NCBI GenBank assembly: GCA_963930775.1 | Contig: OZ005701.1 | Location: forward strand, 1,240,001-1,304,000 | DNA: 64,000 nucleotides | Origin: Cliona cf. orientalis | Lineage: Eukaryota > Porifera > Demospongiae > Clionaida > Clionaidae | Direction: 5' to 3' | Part shown: one piece after another, positions 10,701 to 19,300 of the stretch | Position numbering within the stretch: the first letter of the stretch is position 1 | How the letters are laid out: each line of letters begins with the position of its first letter | Program-made: the position numbers and the translations under genes | The notes under the pieces: generated by a model | Seen by the model: only the letters and a program-made list of their open reading frames with translations | Databases searched by the model: none | Told to the model about the DNA's origin: nothing

Positions 10701-12420
10701 GTACAACTGGGCAGTATATACATTCAACTGATTGATTTGAAATTATCACTAGTATTAGAATATAGTTGTAACAAATACTGTGATCTGATTGGATACTCTG
10801 AGGTCTCTATTTCTCATAGAGACCTACAAATTTCGTAGAGACCTACAAGTATATAGCCAAGGGCAAAGAAGGATGCACTGGCAGTGCAAGTCCTCAGGTC
10901 AACTACCACGGTTACAGTTAATTGCTATAATTATTCTAAATCAGTTAGAGACCTCGTCCAATGGTCTCTACGCTTTTAAGAGACCCTCAGGCCCTTAGTA
11001 GCACCCTTTCTTCGCTCGGGATGCTACAGCCTCAGGCCTTAATTTGGGTCTCTTAAAATGCGTAAAGACCTTGGACTCGGTCTCTAACTATTATTTATTG
11101 GCTACTCCACCTATGGATTTAAGCCTGGGACATGGCTGTAAAATAAGCACATGCAGTTGATGCAAATTAACAGGAAAATTTAATGTTGTGATCCCTGGGA
11201 ATCCGATAATTAAAATTAATCATTCTCATAGATTTAGCACCATGCAGAAACGTGATTTAGCAAAACTTTTACTTAATACATAATAGGTGACACCTATACG
11301 AAAGAGGCTGATGGACATGTGTATTCAGGTTGCCAAGGGAATGGAGTACCTTGCCAGTAAGAAGGTGGTGCACAGAGACTTGGCAGCAAGAAACTGCATG
11401 TTAGTAGCTTGAAAGATATAGTGTAATAGTCCACAGATGAAGTATTAAATTCATGGATATTGTGATTACACAGGATTGACATGAATTTTGTCATTAAAGT
11501 TGCTGACTTTGGATTGGCTGAAAGTGTGGAGACAAGGGAATATTTTCGACAAGACAAATCTTCCCACATAAAGCTTCCTTTGAGGTGGCTGGCTCCTGAG
11601 AGTATGGAAGACTATGTGTTCTCAGAGAAATCAGATGTTGTAAGTTAATAGCTGCAAGGGTATTAACCCATGGCCATATTAAGCCTTGACACAATATCAA
11701 GCTGACTACTACCGTGTATATATAGCTATAGGACTACATTATATACCACGTACTGTCACGTGTCATGCTAATATTGATTGGCTTTATAAAATTATAGTGG
11801 GCTTATGGTGTGACTTGCTGGGAGATTTTCAGTGGAGGGAAAGTCCCATATGGAGGTGTCACTATAACCGATCTATCTCGACTGCTGGCTGATGGACATC
11901 GTCTGGAAAAGCCCAACAATGATGCCTGTAGTGATCAACTGTAAGCTCTTAGACTATTGCTGGCTATCCTCACGGTCACCCCAGTCCCCTTTTTGCCGTA
12001 TGATAATGTTACATAAAATAATTCAAAAGCTGCATGAGAGTAAGAGGGCCTGAATGAGGCTAAAATTATTGATCAAGACTGATGATTAAACAGCCAGCTA
12101 TATCTGTTTAATAGGGCCTAATTGTTTAATTACATGACCCATTAATTAATTTTAGGTATCAGCTACTACTGCAATGCTGGGAATTTGAACGTGTGGATCG
12201 GCCTCGATTTGCAGACATAGTCAGTACACTCTCAGAGTCCCTCGGAGCTATGGCTGGCTACTTGGACATTGGTGCCTTCAGTGGGGAAAGTACAGTTGTT
12301 GATATGAAAGAGTGCAGCAGAGAAACGTTGGAGTTGGTTGAGGAGCAATCGCTTCCTCAAGCATCGAGTGAAGGGAAATGTCAAGACGAAGCAACTGTAT
12401 CGGATGAATCGACTGTGTAA
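307..12420 (+). CDS. EGF/Ig-type receptor tyrosine kinase, copy A (5' partial, kinase frameshifted)
   Basis: Single-pass receptor tyrosine kinase assembled from exon and splice-site reading. Exons: 307-378, 454-576, 646-792, 898-1023, 2902-3027, 6750-6872, 7221-7340, 7395-7517, 7589-7702, 7770-8126, 8532-8669, 8850-8984, 9063-9203, 9265-9381, 9444-9675, 9796-9848, 10062-10178, 10263-10349, 10419-10643, 11287-11399, 11474-11639, 11798-11940, 12156-12420. All ectodomain exons are phase 1-1, and all splice sites are GT-AG. Order: EGF repeats, Ig-like domain, EGF repeats, TM helix, juxtamembrane, tyrosine kinase, short tail ending TAA at 12418-12420. The exon at 10419-10643 has a 4-bp duplication that stops translation, so copy A is probably kinase-dead or a pseudogene. 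Exon borders are confident because copies B and C agree; expression is unknown. Confidence 0.85.
1114..1435. mobile_element. MITE family 1, copy 1 (left end truncated)
   Basis: Long inverted-repeat element in a copy A intron. The left arm holds tagggataacgtatcacatc and catccctatgcttgc, and the right arm holds the reverse complements with gcaagcgtagggatg and ttatccctacgaatcttg. Four more copies lie at 3072-3465, 4733-5118, 26821-27132 and 38834-39220. It has no ORF of its own. The ORF at 1253-1453 is an arm translation. Confidence 0.8.
1550..1736. mobile_element. TA-flanked MITE with CCGTA ends
   Basis: Ends ccgtagatctgg and ccagatttacgg are inverted, flanked by TA on both sides. The duplicated copy of this intron at about 5225 lacks the element (empty site). 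The interior repeats attttcgta many times. The TA duplication suggests Tc1/mariner-type mobilisation. Confidence 0.75.
2138..2178. mobile_element. Minimal foldback element (hAT-like)
   Basis: A near-perfect hairpin, tagcctcgtgcccaggcc facing ggcctgggtacgaggct, is flanked by a direct duplication agggctgact. The paralogous site at about 5640-5650 lacks it. Longer relatives with the same ends lie at 55821-56128 and 63478-63562. Confidence 0.7.
2369..2866 (+). repeat. Dispersed repeat family 2, copy 1
   Basis: About 490 bp, from gtcacatgacttcaccatgg through caaaatggagtggatttatac, a (GAAA)n tract at about 2601-2645 and a 3' part with ggttctggcatatacaattg, to a terminal stem tagagtctaccgactcta. 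Five copies in the window (also 4262-4729, 6101-6585 on +, 25880-26344 and 37886-38387 on -). The predicted ORF at 2326-2667 is repeat sequence. SINE or MITE status is unclear. Confidence 0.75.
3072..3465. mobile_element. MITE family 1, copy 2
   Basis: Full-length copy running from acaagtataaaaaacaatt to the inverse ttgttttttatacttg, arms of roughly 120 bp. It lies in the copy A intron between exons 2902-3027 and 6750-6872. Confidence 0.8.
3466..4261. repeat. Repeat-derived intron filler, partly shared with 26345-26800
   Basis: No exon is seen. The GC-rich section at 4010-4260 (gctcctcgagccttgcgcc repeated twice) and the stretch at 3900-3980 around gaaaaccaagtcctaaatttt reappear inverted at about 26345-26640. 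With the flanking family 1 and family 2 copies this forms a composite repeat present at two sites in opposite orientation. Confidence 0.5.
4262..4729 (+). repeat. Dispersed repeat family 2, copy 2
   Basis: Same architecture as 2369-2866, with a short (GAAA)n near 4483-4505 and the terminal tagagtctactgactcta stem. It abuts MITE family 1 copy 3. Confidence 0.75.
4733..5118. mobile_element. MITE family 1, copy 3
   Basis: Full-length inverted-repeat element, acaagtat at the left and atacttgt at the right. Together with the sequence to about 6585 it is part of a duplicated block matching 1114-2866. Confidence 0.8.
5119..5765. repeat. Second copy of the 1436-2300 intron segment
   Basis: Matches 1436-2300 apart from the insertions at 1550-1736 and 2138-2178, so the copy A intron holds a tandem duplication of about 1.5-1.8 kb. 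The minus-strand ORF at 5485-5706 is not recognised and is broken in the other copy, so I do not call it a gene. Confidence 0.65.
5766..6019. mobile_element. MITE with GTTTACAC inverted ends
   Basis: Ends agccctgtttacac and gtgtaaacggggct are inverted. The interior is a run of palindromic aatccggattaa motifs. It is flanked by tat on both sides and absent from the duplicated segment at about 2300, which gives an empty site. Confidence 0.75.
6101..6585 (+). repeat. Dispersed repeat family 2, copy 3
   Basis: Third plus-strand copy, with the (GAAA)n tract at 6328-6360 and the terminal tagagtc stem. It lies 165 bp before the copy A exon at 6750. Confidence 0.75.
7770..8126 (+). CDS. Copy A: Ig-like domain exon
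   Basis: A 357-bp phase 1-1 exon (119 codons) encodes an Ig-like fold. The first core cysteine lies in TLKCSL, the second in [12 protein letters not shown], a typical F-strand context followed by G-strand-like SHISVC. Several N-x-S/T glycosylation sequons are present. The homologous exons of B (363 bp) and C (393 bp) differ strongly in the middle. The family call rests on cysteine spacing and strand pattern only; a fibronectin-like fold is a less likely alternative. Confidence 0.65.
8532..9381 (+). CDS. Copy A: membrane-proximal EGF-like exons
   Basis: Four phase 1-1 exons (8532-8669, 8850-8984, 9063-9203, 9265-9381), each one six-cysteine module. The second and fourth begin D-I-N-E-C and D-V-D-E-C and look calcium binding. 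The third has an irregular cysteine pattern. Copy B lacks the second and third modules; copy C has all four. Confidence 0.8.
9444..9848 (+). CDS. Copy A: stalk, transmembrane helix and juxtamembrane exons
   Basis: Exon 9444-9675 encodes a Ser/Thr/Pro-rich stalk, then a roughly 22-residue hydrophobic helix ([18 protein letters not shown] and following) and a basic stop-transfer segment with FFRKFF and KKK. It enters in phase 1 and leaves in phase 2 at donor gtacgt (9676). Exon 9796-9848 (53 bp) restores phase 1. If the 120-bp intron were retained, translation would stop after a few residues, giving a receptor without kinase. Confidence 0.8.
10062..12420 (+). CDS. Copy A: tyrosine kinase exons
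   Basis: Eight exons carry the catalytic landmarks. The glycine loop G-Q-G-E-F-G spans the junction of 10062-10178 and 10263-10349, VAVKTL holds the ATP-binding lysine, and 10419-10643 holds the alpha-C glutamate (VREMLKEC). HRDLAARN is in 11287-11399. DFGL, the activation loop with REYFRQD, and RWLAPES are in 11474-11639; [12 protein letters not shown] crosses the 11639/11798 junction; DRPRF is in 12156-12420. The HRDLAARN form is diagnostic of tyrosine kinases, and wording such as [13 protein letters not shown] resembles the MET/AXL groups. The frame is lost at 10571. Confidence 0.85.
10419..10643 (+). pseudogene. Disrupting 4-bp duplication in copy A kinase exon
   Basis: The exon is 225 bp; the same exon is 221 bp in copies B (19271-19491) and C (43381-43601). 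The extra bases are a duplicated tagc (10567-10570 and 10571-10574), which creates an in-frame TAG at 10571-10573, just after FMANGS in the kinase hinge region. Downstream exons are otherwise well preserved, so the lesion is recent or is a sequencing error. Confidence 0.85.
10790..11110. repeat. Palindromic 'gagacct' element in kinase intron
   Basis: The intron 10644-11286 holds repeats of tcatagagacctacaa and a large inverted repeat whose arms carry cttttaagagaccc and gggtctcttaaaa. The same element sits in the same intron of copy B (about 20155-20470) and copy C (about 43730-44030), so it predates the duplications. Copy C has lost part of the left arm. Confidence 0.6.
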
Positions 12421-12741
12421 GATTTTAAACTTCCAGTTGTAGCTATTGTAGTTACTGTTACTGACACTTATAAGAACATTATTATCATACAGCATGTACA
12501 GAGTTTTATAATTACCATACGGTTTAGATATTTTTCGGTGCTTTTTTGTACCTTGTATGTTATAATACCATGCATATTAATTACCCAAGTTATACACTAT
12601 AAAGTATGCAACAATCAGTATTCATTATTTAATTTAATTATAGTACTTGATTGGACATGATGTGACAGATGCTATAATAATATTATTATAATAACTATAG
12701 CAACAGTTAAGAAGTATCAGCGTTACATTCCAAATAATAGT

Positions 12742-14158
12742 TCAAATCATTCCGAGTAATTCCTTGAGCCTCCCAATTTCTTTGTCCTTTTCTTCAATTT
12801 TGTTTGTCTTTTCTTCAATTTCTTTGTCCTTTTCTTCAATTTCTCTATCCTTTTCATCAACACATTTAAGAGCTTCTGCAAGGAGATTAGCTATTGTTTT
12901 CACATGTATCACGGCACTTTTTTTGACATAATCTCCGAAGGTGTATTGGATACCACTGAATAACCCATCCTTGGAGGACAATGTCAACATCATGATTAGT
13001 ATGGCCATCAAATCGTTGCTAAATGATGACGGATCACTATCGAGCCAGAGATCAATGGGGGGCAACTTAACTGCATTTATCAATTTTTCATCACCTTTCA
13101 CGAACGGAAACATAACCAGCTGCATGGTTTTGTCTGATAAGACAAACACAAGCGGAGTTGACTTCTCATCGCTGACCAGTGCAATGTAATACCCAATAAC
13201 CTGAGCAATGGAATGCCTGTATGAGCTGTGTGATGTCATCTTTGTTTCAATGATGACTGCAACAATCAAGTTGTTCTTTGCTCTGAGTGTATAACACACG
13301 TAGTCTGGACGGCTGCCTTTCGAGATGGATTCACGTACCATTGCACTTTGTGGTGTGCCCTTGTCCACCTCTGTCAATGTTGAGCTGCCTTTATGCTGAT
13401 CAACAATGGACTCCTCCAGCCTTACCTGGAACATTATAAGATATCAATCAATCTGATATACATACACTGCATAGCCGAAACTTTTAATGTGGTATAAAAA
13501 CTTTGCCAATTGAAAGAGCTAATTAATATCATAGAAATATTCTCAGTGGAATAAGCTTTCGCCAATGCATGTAGTAAAGGTCATCATAAAAATTTACCAA
13601 TGAGATCAGATGATGATTTAAAATTGGCAAAAACATAACAACTATGGTAATCACAATAATTTAAAAATTTGAACTCACTTGCAGAGAAAATATATCACAA
13701 AGCATTTCCATCAAAGGATCTCCAGTGGTATATCGCAGCTCTGCCTCATTTCGAATTCGATATCCACAACGACTAAGTTTTTGGACAATCTTTGATTTGC
13801 ACATCAGGAAATGTGCCATGACTGGAATGCCATCCTCTTCTATTTGTGCAGATGCTTTCCTTACATTTGCCACTATACCCTTTTGGAAGGGTTCTTGTAG
13901 AGGATCATCATACGAATGAAAATGGTGTTTACACAAAGCTAAATCTTTACAGCCATTGCAGATGGTTAAATCTGATGCCGCGAATTCACGTTGGTCATCG
14001 TCCTTGCATCTCATTACTGCTGTTGGTGAAACCAACATTGAAGCCTGCAAAAGTTTCTCAAATCGATTGGTAGCAGAATGTAATATCCTTTCAATCTCCT
14101 TTTGACCATCAAGTTGACCGGTGCCCACTGACGGCAGGGAGAAGTCCTGATCGTCCAT
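12742..14158 (-). CDS. PD-(D/E)XK nuclease-like protein, copy 1
   Basis: Two exons on the minus strand: 13679-14158 (ATG at 14158) and 12742-13425, joined in phase 0 (donor GTGAGT, acceptor CCAG), about 387 residues. Exon 1 has a Cys/His-rich patch (CNGCKDLALCKHHFH), possibly zinc binding. Exon 2 carries the restriction-endonuclease-like sequence LEES, then GSRPDY, then VIIETK, then SIAQVIGYY, fitting the E, PD, ExK, Q pattern. The C-terminus is a 7-residue repeat (EEKDKEI-type) predicting a coiled coil. The arrangement resembles the nuclease half of Crinkler/RHS-type NTPase-nuclease proteins; that is inference. A TACTAAT-like branch site and acceptor lie just before the ATG, so an upstream exon is possible. 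It is convergent with RTK copy A, the ends 320 bp apart; that gap holds no gene. Confidence 0.7.
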
Positions 14159-14185
14159 ATCCTGTTCAATTAGTATTTGATTCAA

Positions 14186-16346
14186 GAATTGGAAAATGTA
14201 AAATCACACACTACTCCAATCAACACTTCATATTAATTACCCCACACGAGGTAAAGCAATCAGTTCTGTCCATCCAACAAACGACCCTGTACTACATATT
14301 ATTGTTAATATTGCGCATATATTTTCACACGTTTAATTTTTGCATAAACCAGGCTGTCCAAAAACATTTTAACAGCTAAATATTCACATGCAATTTATGG
14401 TAATACAGTGAGGGTACACATGTACGATAATTATAGAGAAGGATAAAGAGACACATAGGTAACTTGATAGGGGTGAAAATAACAGACGGCCATCGGCCAT
14501 TTTCCGTCCATTTTAGGCCAATAGCCGACCACCTACCTCCTTCTTGGCCATTTGGCCTGCCTCTTATTCGATCGATCAATAGCATGCAACGCGTACACGT
14601 TACGACCTTTCTGTGTGCAATAATTACGATGGTACTGACGATGATTATCTAATCTGCCACCAAAATGCTGCACATGATCAGCCAAATTAATATATCCAGC
14701 CATTTGTCATTGCATTACTCATTTCTTAATTTTTACCCCCGCTCGAGTACAATGGCTAACAATAACAGCTCCATAAACAAATCAGCTGGTACCATAACAT
14801 GTATAGATCTAATAATGTTCAATCATTGAATATTTCAATGCTACACTTAATTAATAGCCATTTCACCAGTGTCTAAGTGCTTGTATATCTTCCTGCATGC
14901 ACCTGACATGTATCTCCACATGAAGAAAACCTGCACTTAATAGCCTAATGGCAAGATGCCATGTTAGCTTAGTACATCCAAGTACGCACGCACATTTGCA
15001 GTACCATTTAAGGGACGTGGCCAATCGATCGATCGCACGCGTTACAATTGACTCTGCAAATTGCGGGCCCGCAAAAATTAATGTGGGATGGTATCTGAAA
15101 ATGTGGGCCCACAATTTGCCTGCACAAATTGCCTTTCTTGGCTTCCATACCAAGCTGAGAGAGGAAGCTCCTGATTAGCTACTGCCCACCCGCAGTGGCT
15201 GATGAAGTATTTTCAAGACGCCATGTCTGTGTACAATTCAGCACCGTGAAAAATTGAAGGGGCTTTAATACTCAAAAACAAGCTATTGTAGTAGCCTGAG
15301 CACGAGAGATTAGGATCCGAGATATACAACGGTAATACAACATGAAAAGATACCTTTTCTTGCAGTGCTTCCAATGACGTCCAGGTACAGTAACACCGAG
15401 GTAGAGAATCTAGCCAGCCGCTGACCGTCAAAATCACCACGTGTACCACTGCACCTAGGACCTGTACCTAGTACCTGGCGTAGATATCTAGATCTTGGAC
15501 TGGGTTTCGGACAGCGAAGGCGTTAAGTGACGATCATTTCCAACTATATGTGGGCCCAGTCAGTTGTGTTTTTACCCCGCGCGCATTTACCCCGCGCGCA
15601 TGCGCAAGGGGTAAAGTAATCGGTCGTGTCGTCGTCGTTGTTGTCGTTGTTGTCGTTGTTAGCAGAAAAATCGCCATATCTGGAGGTCTAGGCACCTGAG
15701 CGACTAATAAGCACAATTAATCAGTTGAATTTGGCGAAAAACGGGCTTCAGTGTGCTTCGAATCGAGGGATATGGTCCACCAGCGTCACAAATGGTGCCT
15801 TTCTGTTAGCCTTCGTAACCACGCCTATCGACAGTGCCCACTCAACGCATTATGCATGCAGGCCTTGTGCTTTCTGCTCATGCGAATATTATGTACTGGT
15901 AAAGGTCGTCAATAATGCTAGTGGCACACGTTTGGCTGGTAAGCTATATATCCACTGACTGGAATGCAAAGCCCCATCGATTCAGAATGTAAGATACCTA
16001 GCTATATGTACCTAGTCAAGGCCCCATCGATTCAGAATGTAAGATACCTATATGTACCTAGTGTACATTTGGTGCAGAGAGAGTCAGTGGTGTTTTGGCT
16101 GATATCACCAAGAGGCCTATAGCTATTAAAACCAAGGGCTCTCGGGGTCTATAAGCCTTTGATACAACCAAGCGGCAACAAAAGCAGATCTATAGATTGC
16201 GCAATGTGCGCGCGGGGTATGTGCTCTATAGAGCTCTAGTTTTTATGTAATGTAGTCATATAAAATGATGATTCATTTTTAGGCATCTGATAAAATTAAG
16301 CTCGCCCTGATTGTTATTATGATATTATTATTCATCCACCTCTTAG
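14186..16346. other. Spacer upstream of RTK copy B, partly duplicated
   Basis: 14186-15565 recurs at 57410-59225 with small differences, so it belongs to the segmental duplication. The part 15570-16235 is missing from the second copy and holds gtcgtt trinucleotide-like runs (about 15625-15660) and a direct repeat gccccatcgattcagaatg (15969 and 16021). No promoter or conserved ORF is recognised. The ORFs at 14863-15153 (-) and 15725-15958 (+) match no family I know. Confidence 0.5.
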
Positions 16347-19300
16347 ATAACAGTGACTGTGAAACTCTAAACTGTTCTCAAGTGTGTGCCAATGTAACTG
16401 GATCGTTAACATGTGCTTGTCACCCAGGTTATGTTCTTAACACATTTAATCTGAGAGAATGTGAAGGTGATAAAAGCTATAATATTATTATAACAGGAAA
16501 TTTTTGAGGGAGAAAACTTTTGCGGATCAGTAGGGAGTGAGCATTTATGAAGAAAAGTCTCGCAGAATGCTAAATCAATTGCATGGAAACCTCATGGAGA
16601 AACAGTTACTTTAAATTTGTGGATGGCCCTAAAACAGCAAAAATTTGTGAAAGTTTTCACCCTAGAAAGTTTCTCAATAATTAATATATGCAGTATTTAT
16701 ATAGTTACTGTAACAGTGTACATAATTATGGCAGATCTTGATGAGTGTGATCTTCGCCTTGATACTTGTGACATCAATGCTGAGTGTACTAACACCATTG
16801 GAAGCTATGAATGCCAGTGCAACAGTGGTTACCGTGGCAATGGATGGATATGCAATGGTAATAATTATTATGATAGTGTGAAATGCCCTATAATTGTGAT
16901 TTTATGTTTTTAATGCCAGACATCGACGAATGTGCTACTGGGCTTAATGACTGTGCATCTTTTAATTCAATTTGCCATAATTCAAATGGAAGCTATGATT
17001 GTGGATCACGATCAGAGCCCATCATAGAGCGAATTCCACCACCAGGTATAAAAGTCTCAAAATTAATAATATTATAATAATTATATTATGATAAAGTCTT
17101 AAATTTATAATATAGAACGACCCAATCACAACCTCTACTATGCAGTTGGAAATGATTTTTGCCTTGAAAGAGTGGATTCGTTGTTGCCCAATATCATTTT
17201 GAAATGCTCACTCATGGAGCCAGATCCTTTAGTAAACTTCACGTTTGTTCTTAAAAGTATATCTTTGGCTCCTGAAGACTTCAATATGACCGGAGTACTA
17301 CTGCTGATGCCAATAACTCTTCCTTCGGTCGATGGTACTTTTAATGTATCTCAAGTCTCACCATTTCCCTTGGAATTCAAGAATGTCTTCTACAGTGATG
17401 ATGTTAATATATCCGTCACCTGCTTTGCAACTAACACTATTGGAAAGGACAATGCCACTACATACATCACTGTTTGTGGTACAACTAAATTATATCCATA
17501 ATAGCAATTTGCACATGCATGTTTAATCCTCCAAACTGCTCCACTTTTAAAGGGATAGTCCCCAATTTTTCATTCTAAAATTCCCACTGCATGTCCCGCT
17601 TTTCTGATATTATAGCTACATGCATAATTATACAGAATTCCACTGGTATTTTCGCTTTTCAGAAATTTTGTCTATAATTTTTTTATTTCATACAAGTTGG
17701 TAGCTATGTATGTGAATTTGCACTGCCGCATGTAGCTAATGGTCTCACAATATTATTTTAACTACTGCTTCATGTGCAGGTCCCACTGAATGTCAAGATG
17801 GTATAACAAATAATTGTACACAAACTTGTAATCGTACTGTTTCTAATGGAACATCTTCTTATGAGTGTGGTTGCTACGAAGGTTATGAGCTTGATTCAGA
17901 CAATACTACATGTGTGGGTAAGTATGCCAAAACAACAAGGTTGTATATAGCCAGTGTTAACTATATTATATTATAGAAACATTCAGCTATATTATGTACC
18001 GGTATATGCTTTTTACTCACTATTATAGAGATTGATCACTGTGCGCCCAATCCCTGCCATCCAAATTTTATTTGTACAAACACGAGCTTAGGAGGATACA
18101 AATGTGAATGTGGCGCTGGATATGAAGAGGATGGAACAAACTGCCGAGGTATGCCTTTTTTATTTAGTGCTCCACCTGTGGTTACTAATTATCGTAATAC
18201 ATTTTTCAGAAACTTCATCTCGTCCCCCTAATGATATCTCATCAACTACTCCACCTAATAGTATAGCTACTAACACTGCCATTAACTCACCAACTACTCC
18301 ACCTATAACTACAATCCCTACCATTAACTCATCTGATTCAACCTTTCCACCTCTTACGCCTACTGCTAATTCTGAAAGAGGTGTAACTGTCATCATTTCT
18401 AGCACCATTGGAGCAGTGGCATTCTTGCTACTTATTGCAGTATTAGTGCTAATTATCTGCTTCTTCAGAAAATTTTTCACCATTACTAAGAAAAAAAATG
18501 ACTTGTACGTTCAATACAGAATCTAAATGCAATAATGGACCTCCCTTTCTCCCATCCCCTCAGTCCTTTTCAATTCCCTTTTCCATTTCACTCTCTGCAT
18601 GTCTTTCCTTTCCATTGTGAATAGATTATTCCACAATACTACATTTGATCAGTATGACGGTTCTCCAAGAGAACGTAAGTTCACCAGATTTAGCTATAAA
18701 AATTGTATATGTACCATACTTAACATAATATGGAATCAACCGTATTATTTTGAAAAATCCATGCTTTCTGGTAAAGGTCATCAATTGCTTCATATAGCTG
18801 TACACGTTATGAGAACTCGTAAAATGCTAATTAATTTTCTATATTAATTTTGATTGTACATTGTATTCGATTAACTACGGTATGCATAATAATTATTTCC
18901 CTCAATGCAGTTAATCGTGACTTTTTTCCAAGGACTATATCTGTTCAAAGCTCCTACAAGCTCAATCTTCCTCGACACCTCCTTATCCACGCATCAGATA
19001 TCAAACTAGTGGAACCAATCGGGCAAGGTGATGAAATTCATGTAGAATCATGACTGTGTATTCAGTATATTAATAATATAATTATGTAAATATGGGTTAT
19101 TATTACATATTATACTAGGTGAGTTTGGCATAGTCTACAAAGGTTATATTATCAAGAAGCAAGGAAATATTGTGACTGATACTGTGGCTGTAAAGACACT
19201 GAAAGGTAATGATAATACACATGTATGCATCTTTGGACTCTATCTTGGACTGTGATTTCTCCTGTTGCAGGAATGTATAATAGAACCATGGTGAGAGAGA

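Noticed and set aside
15534-15716. ORF with polythreonine
   Set aside because: Translation of a gttgtcgtt-type simple repeat.
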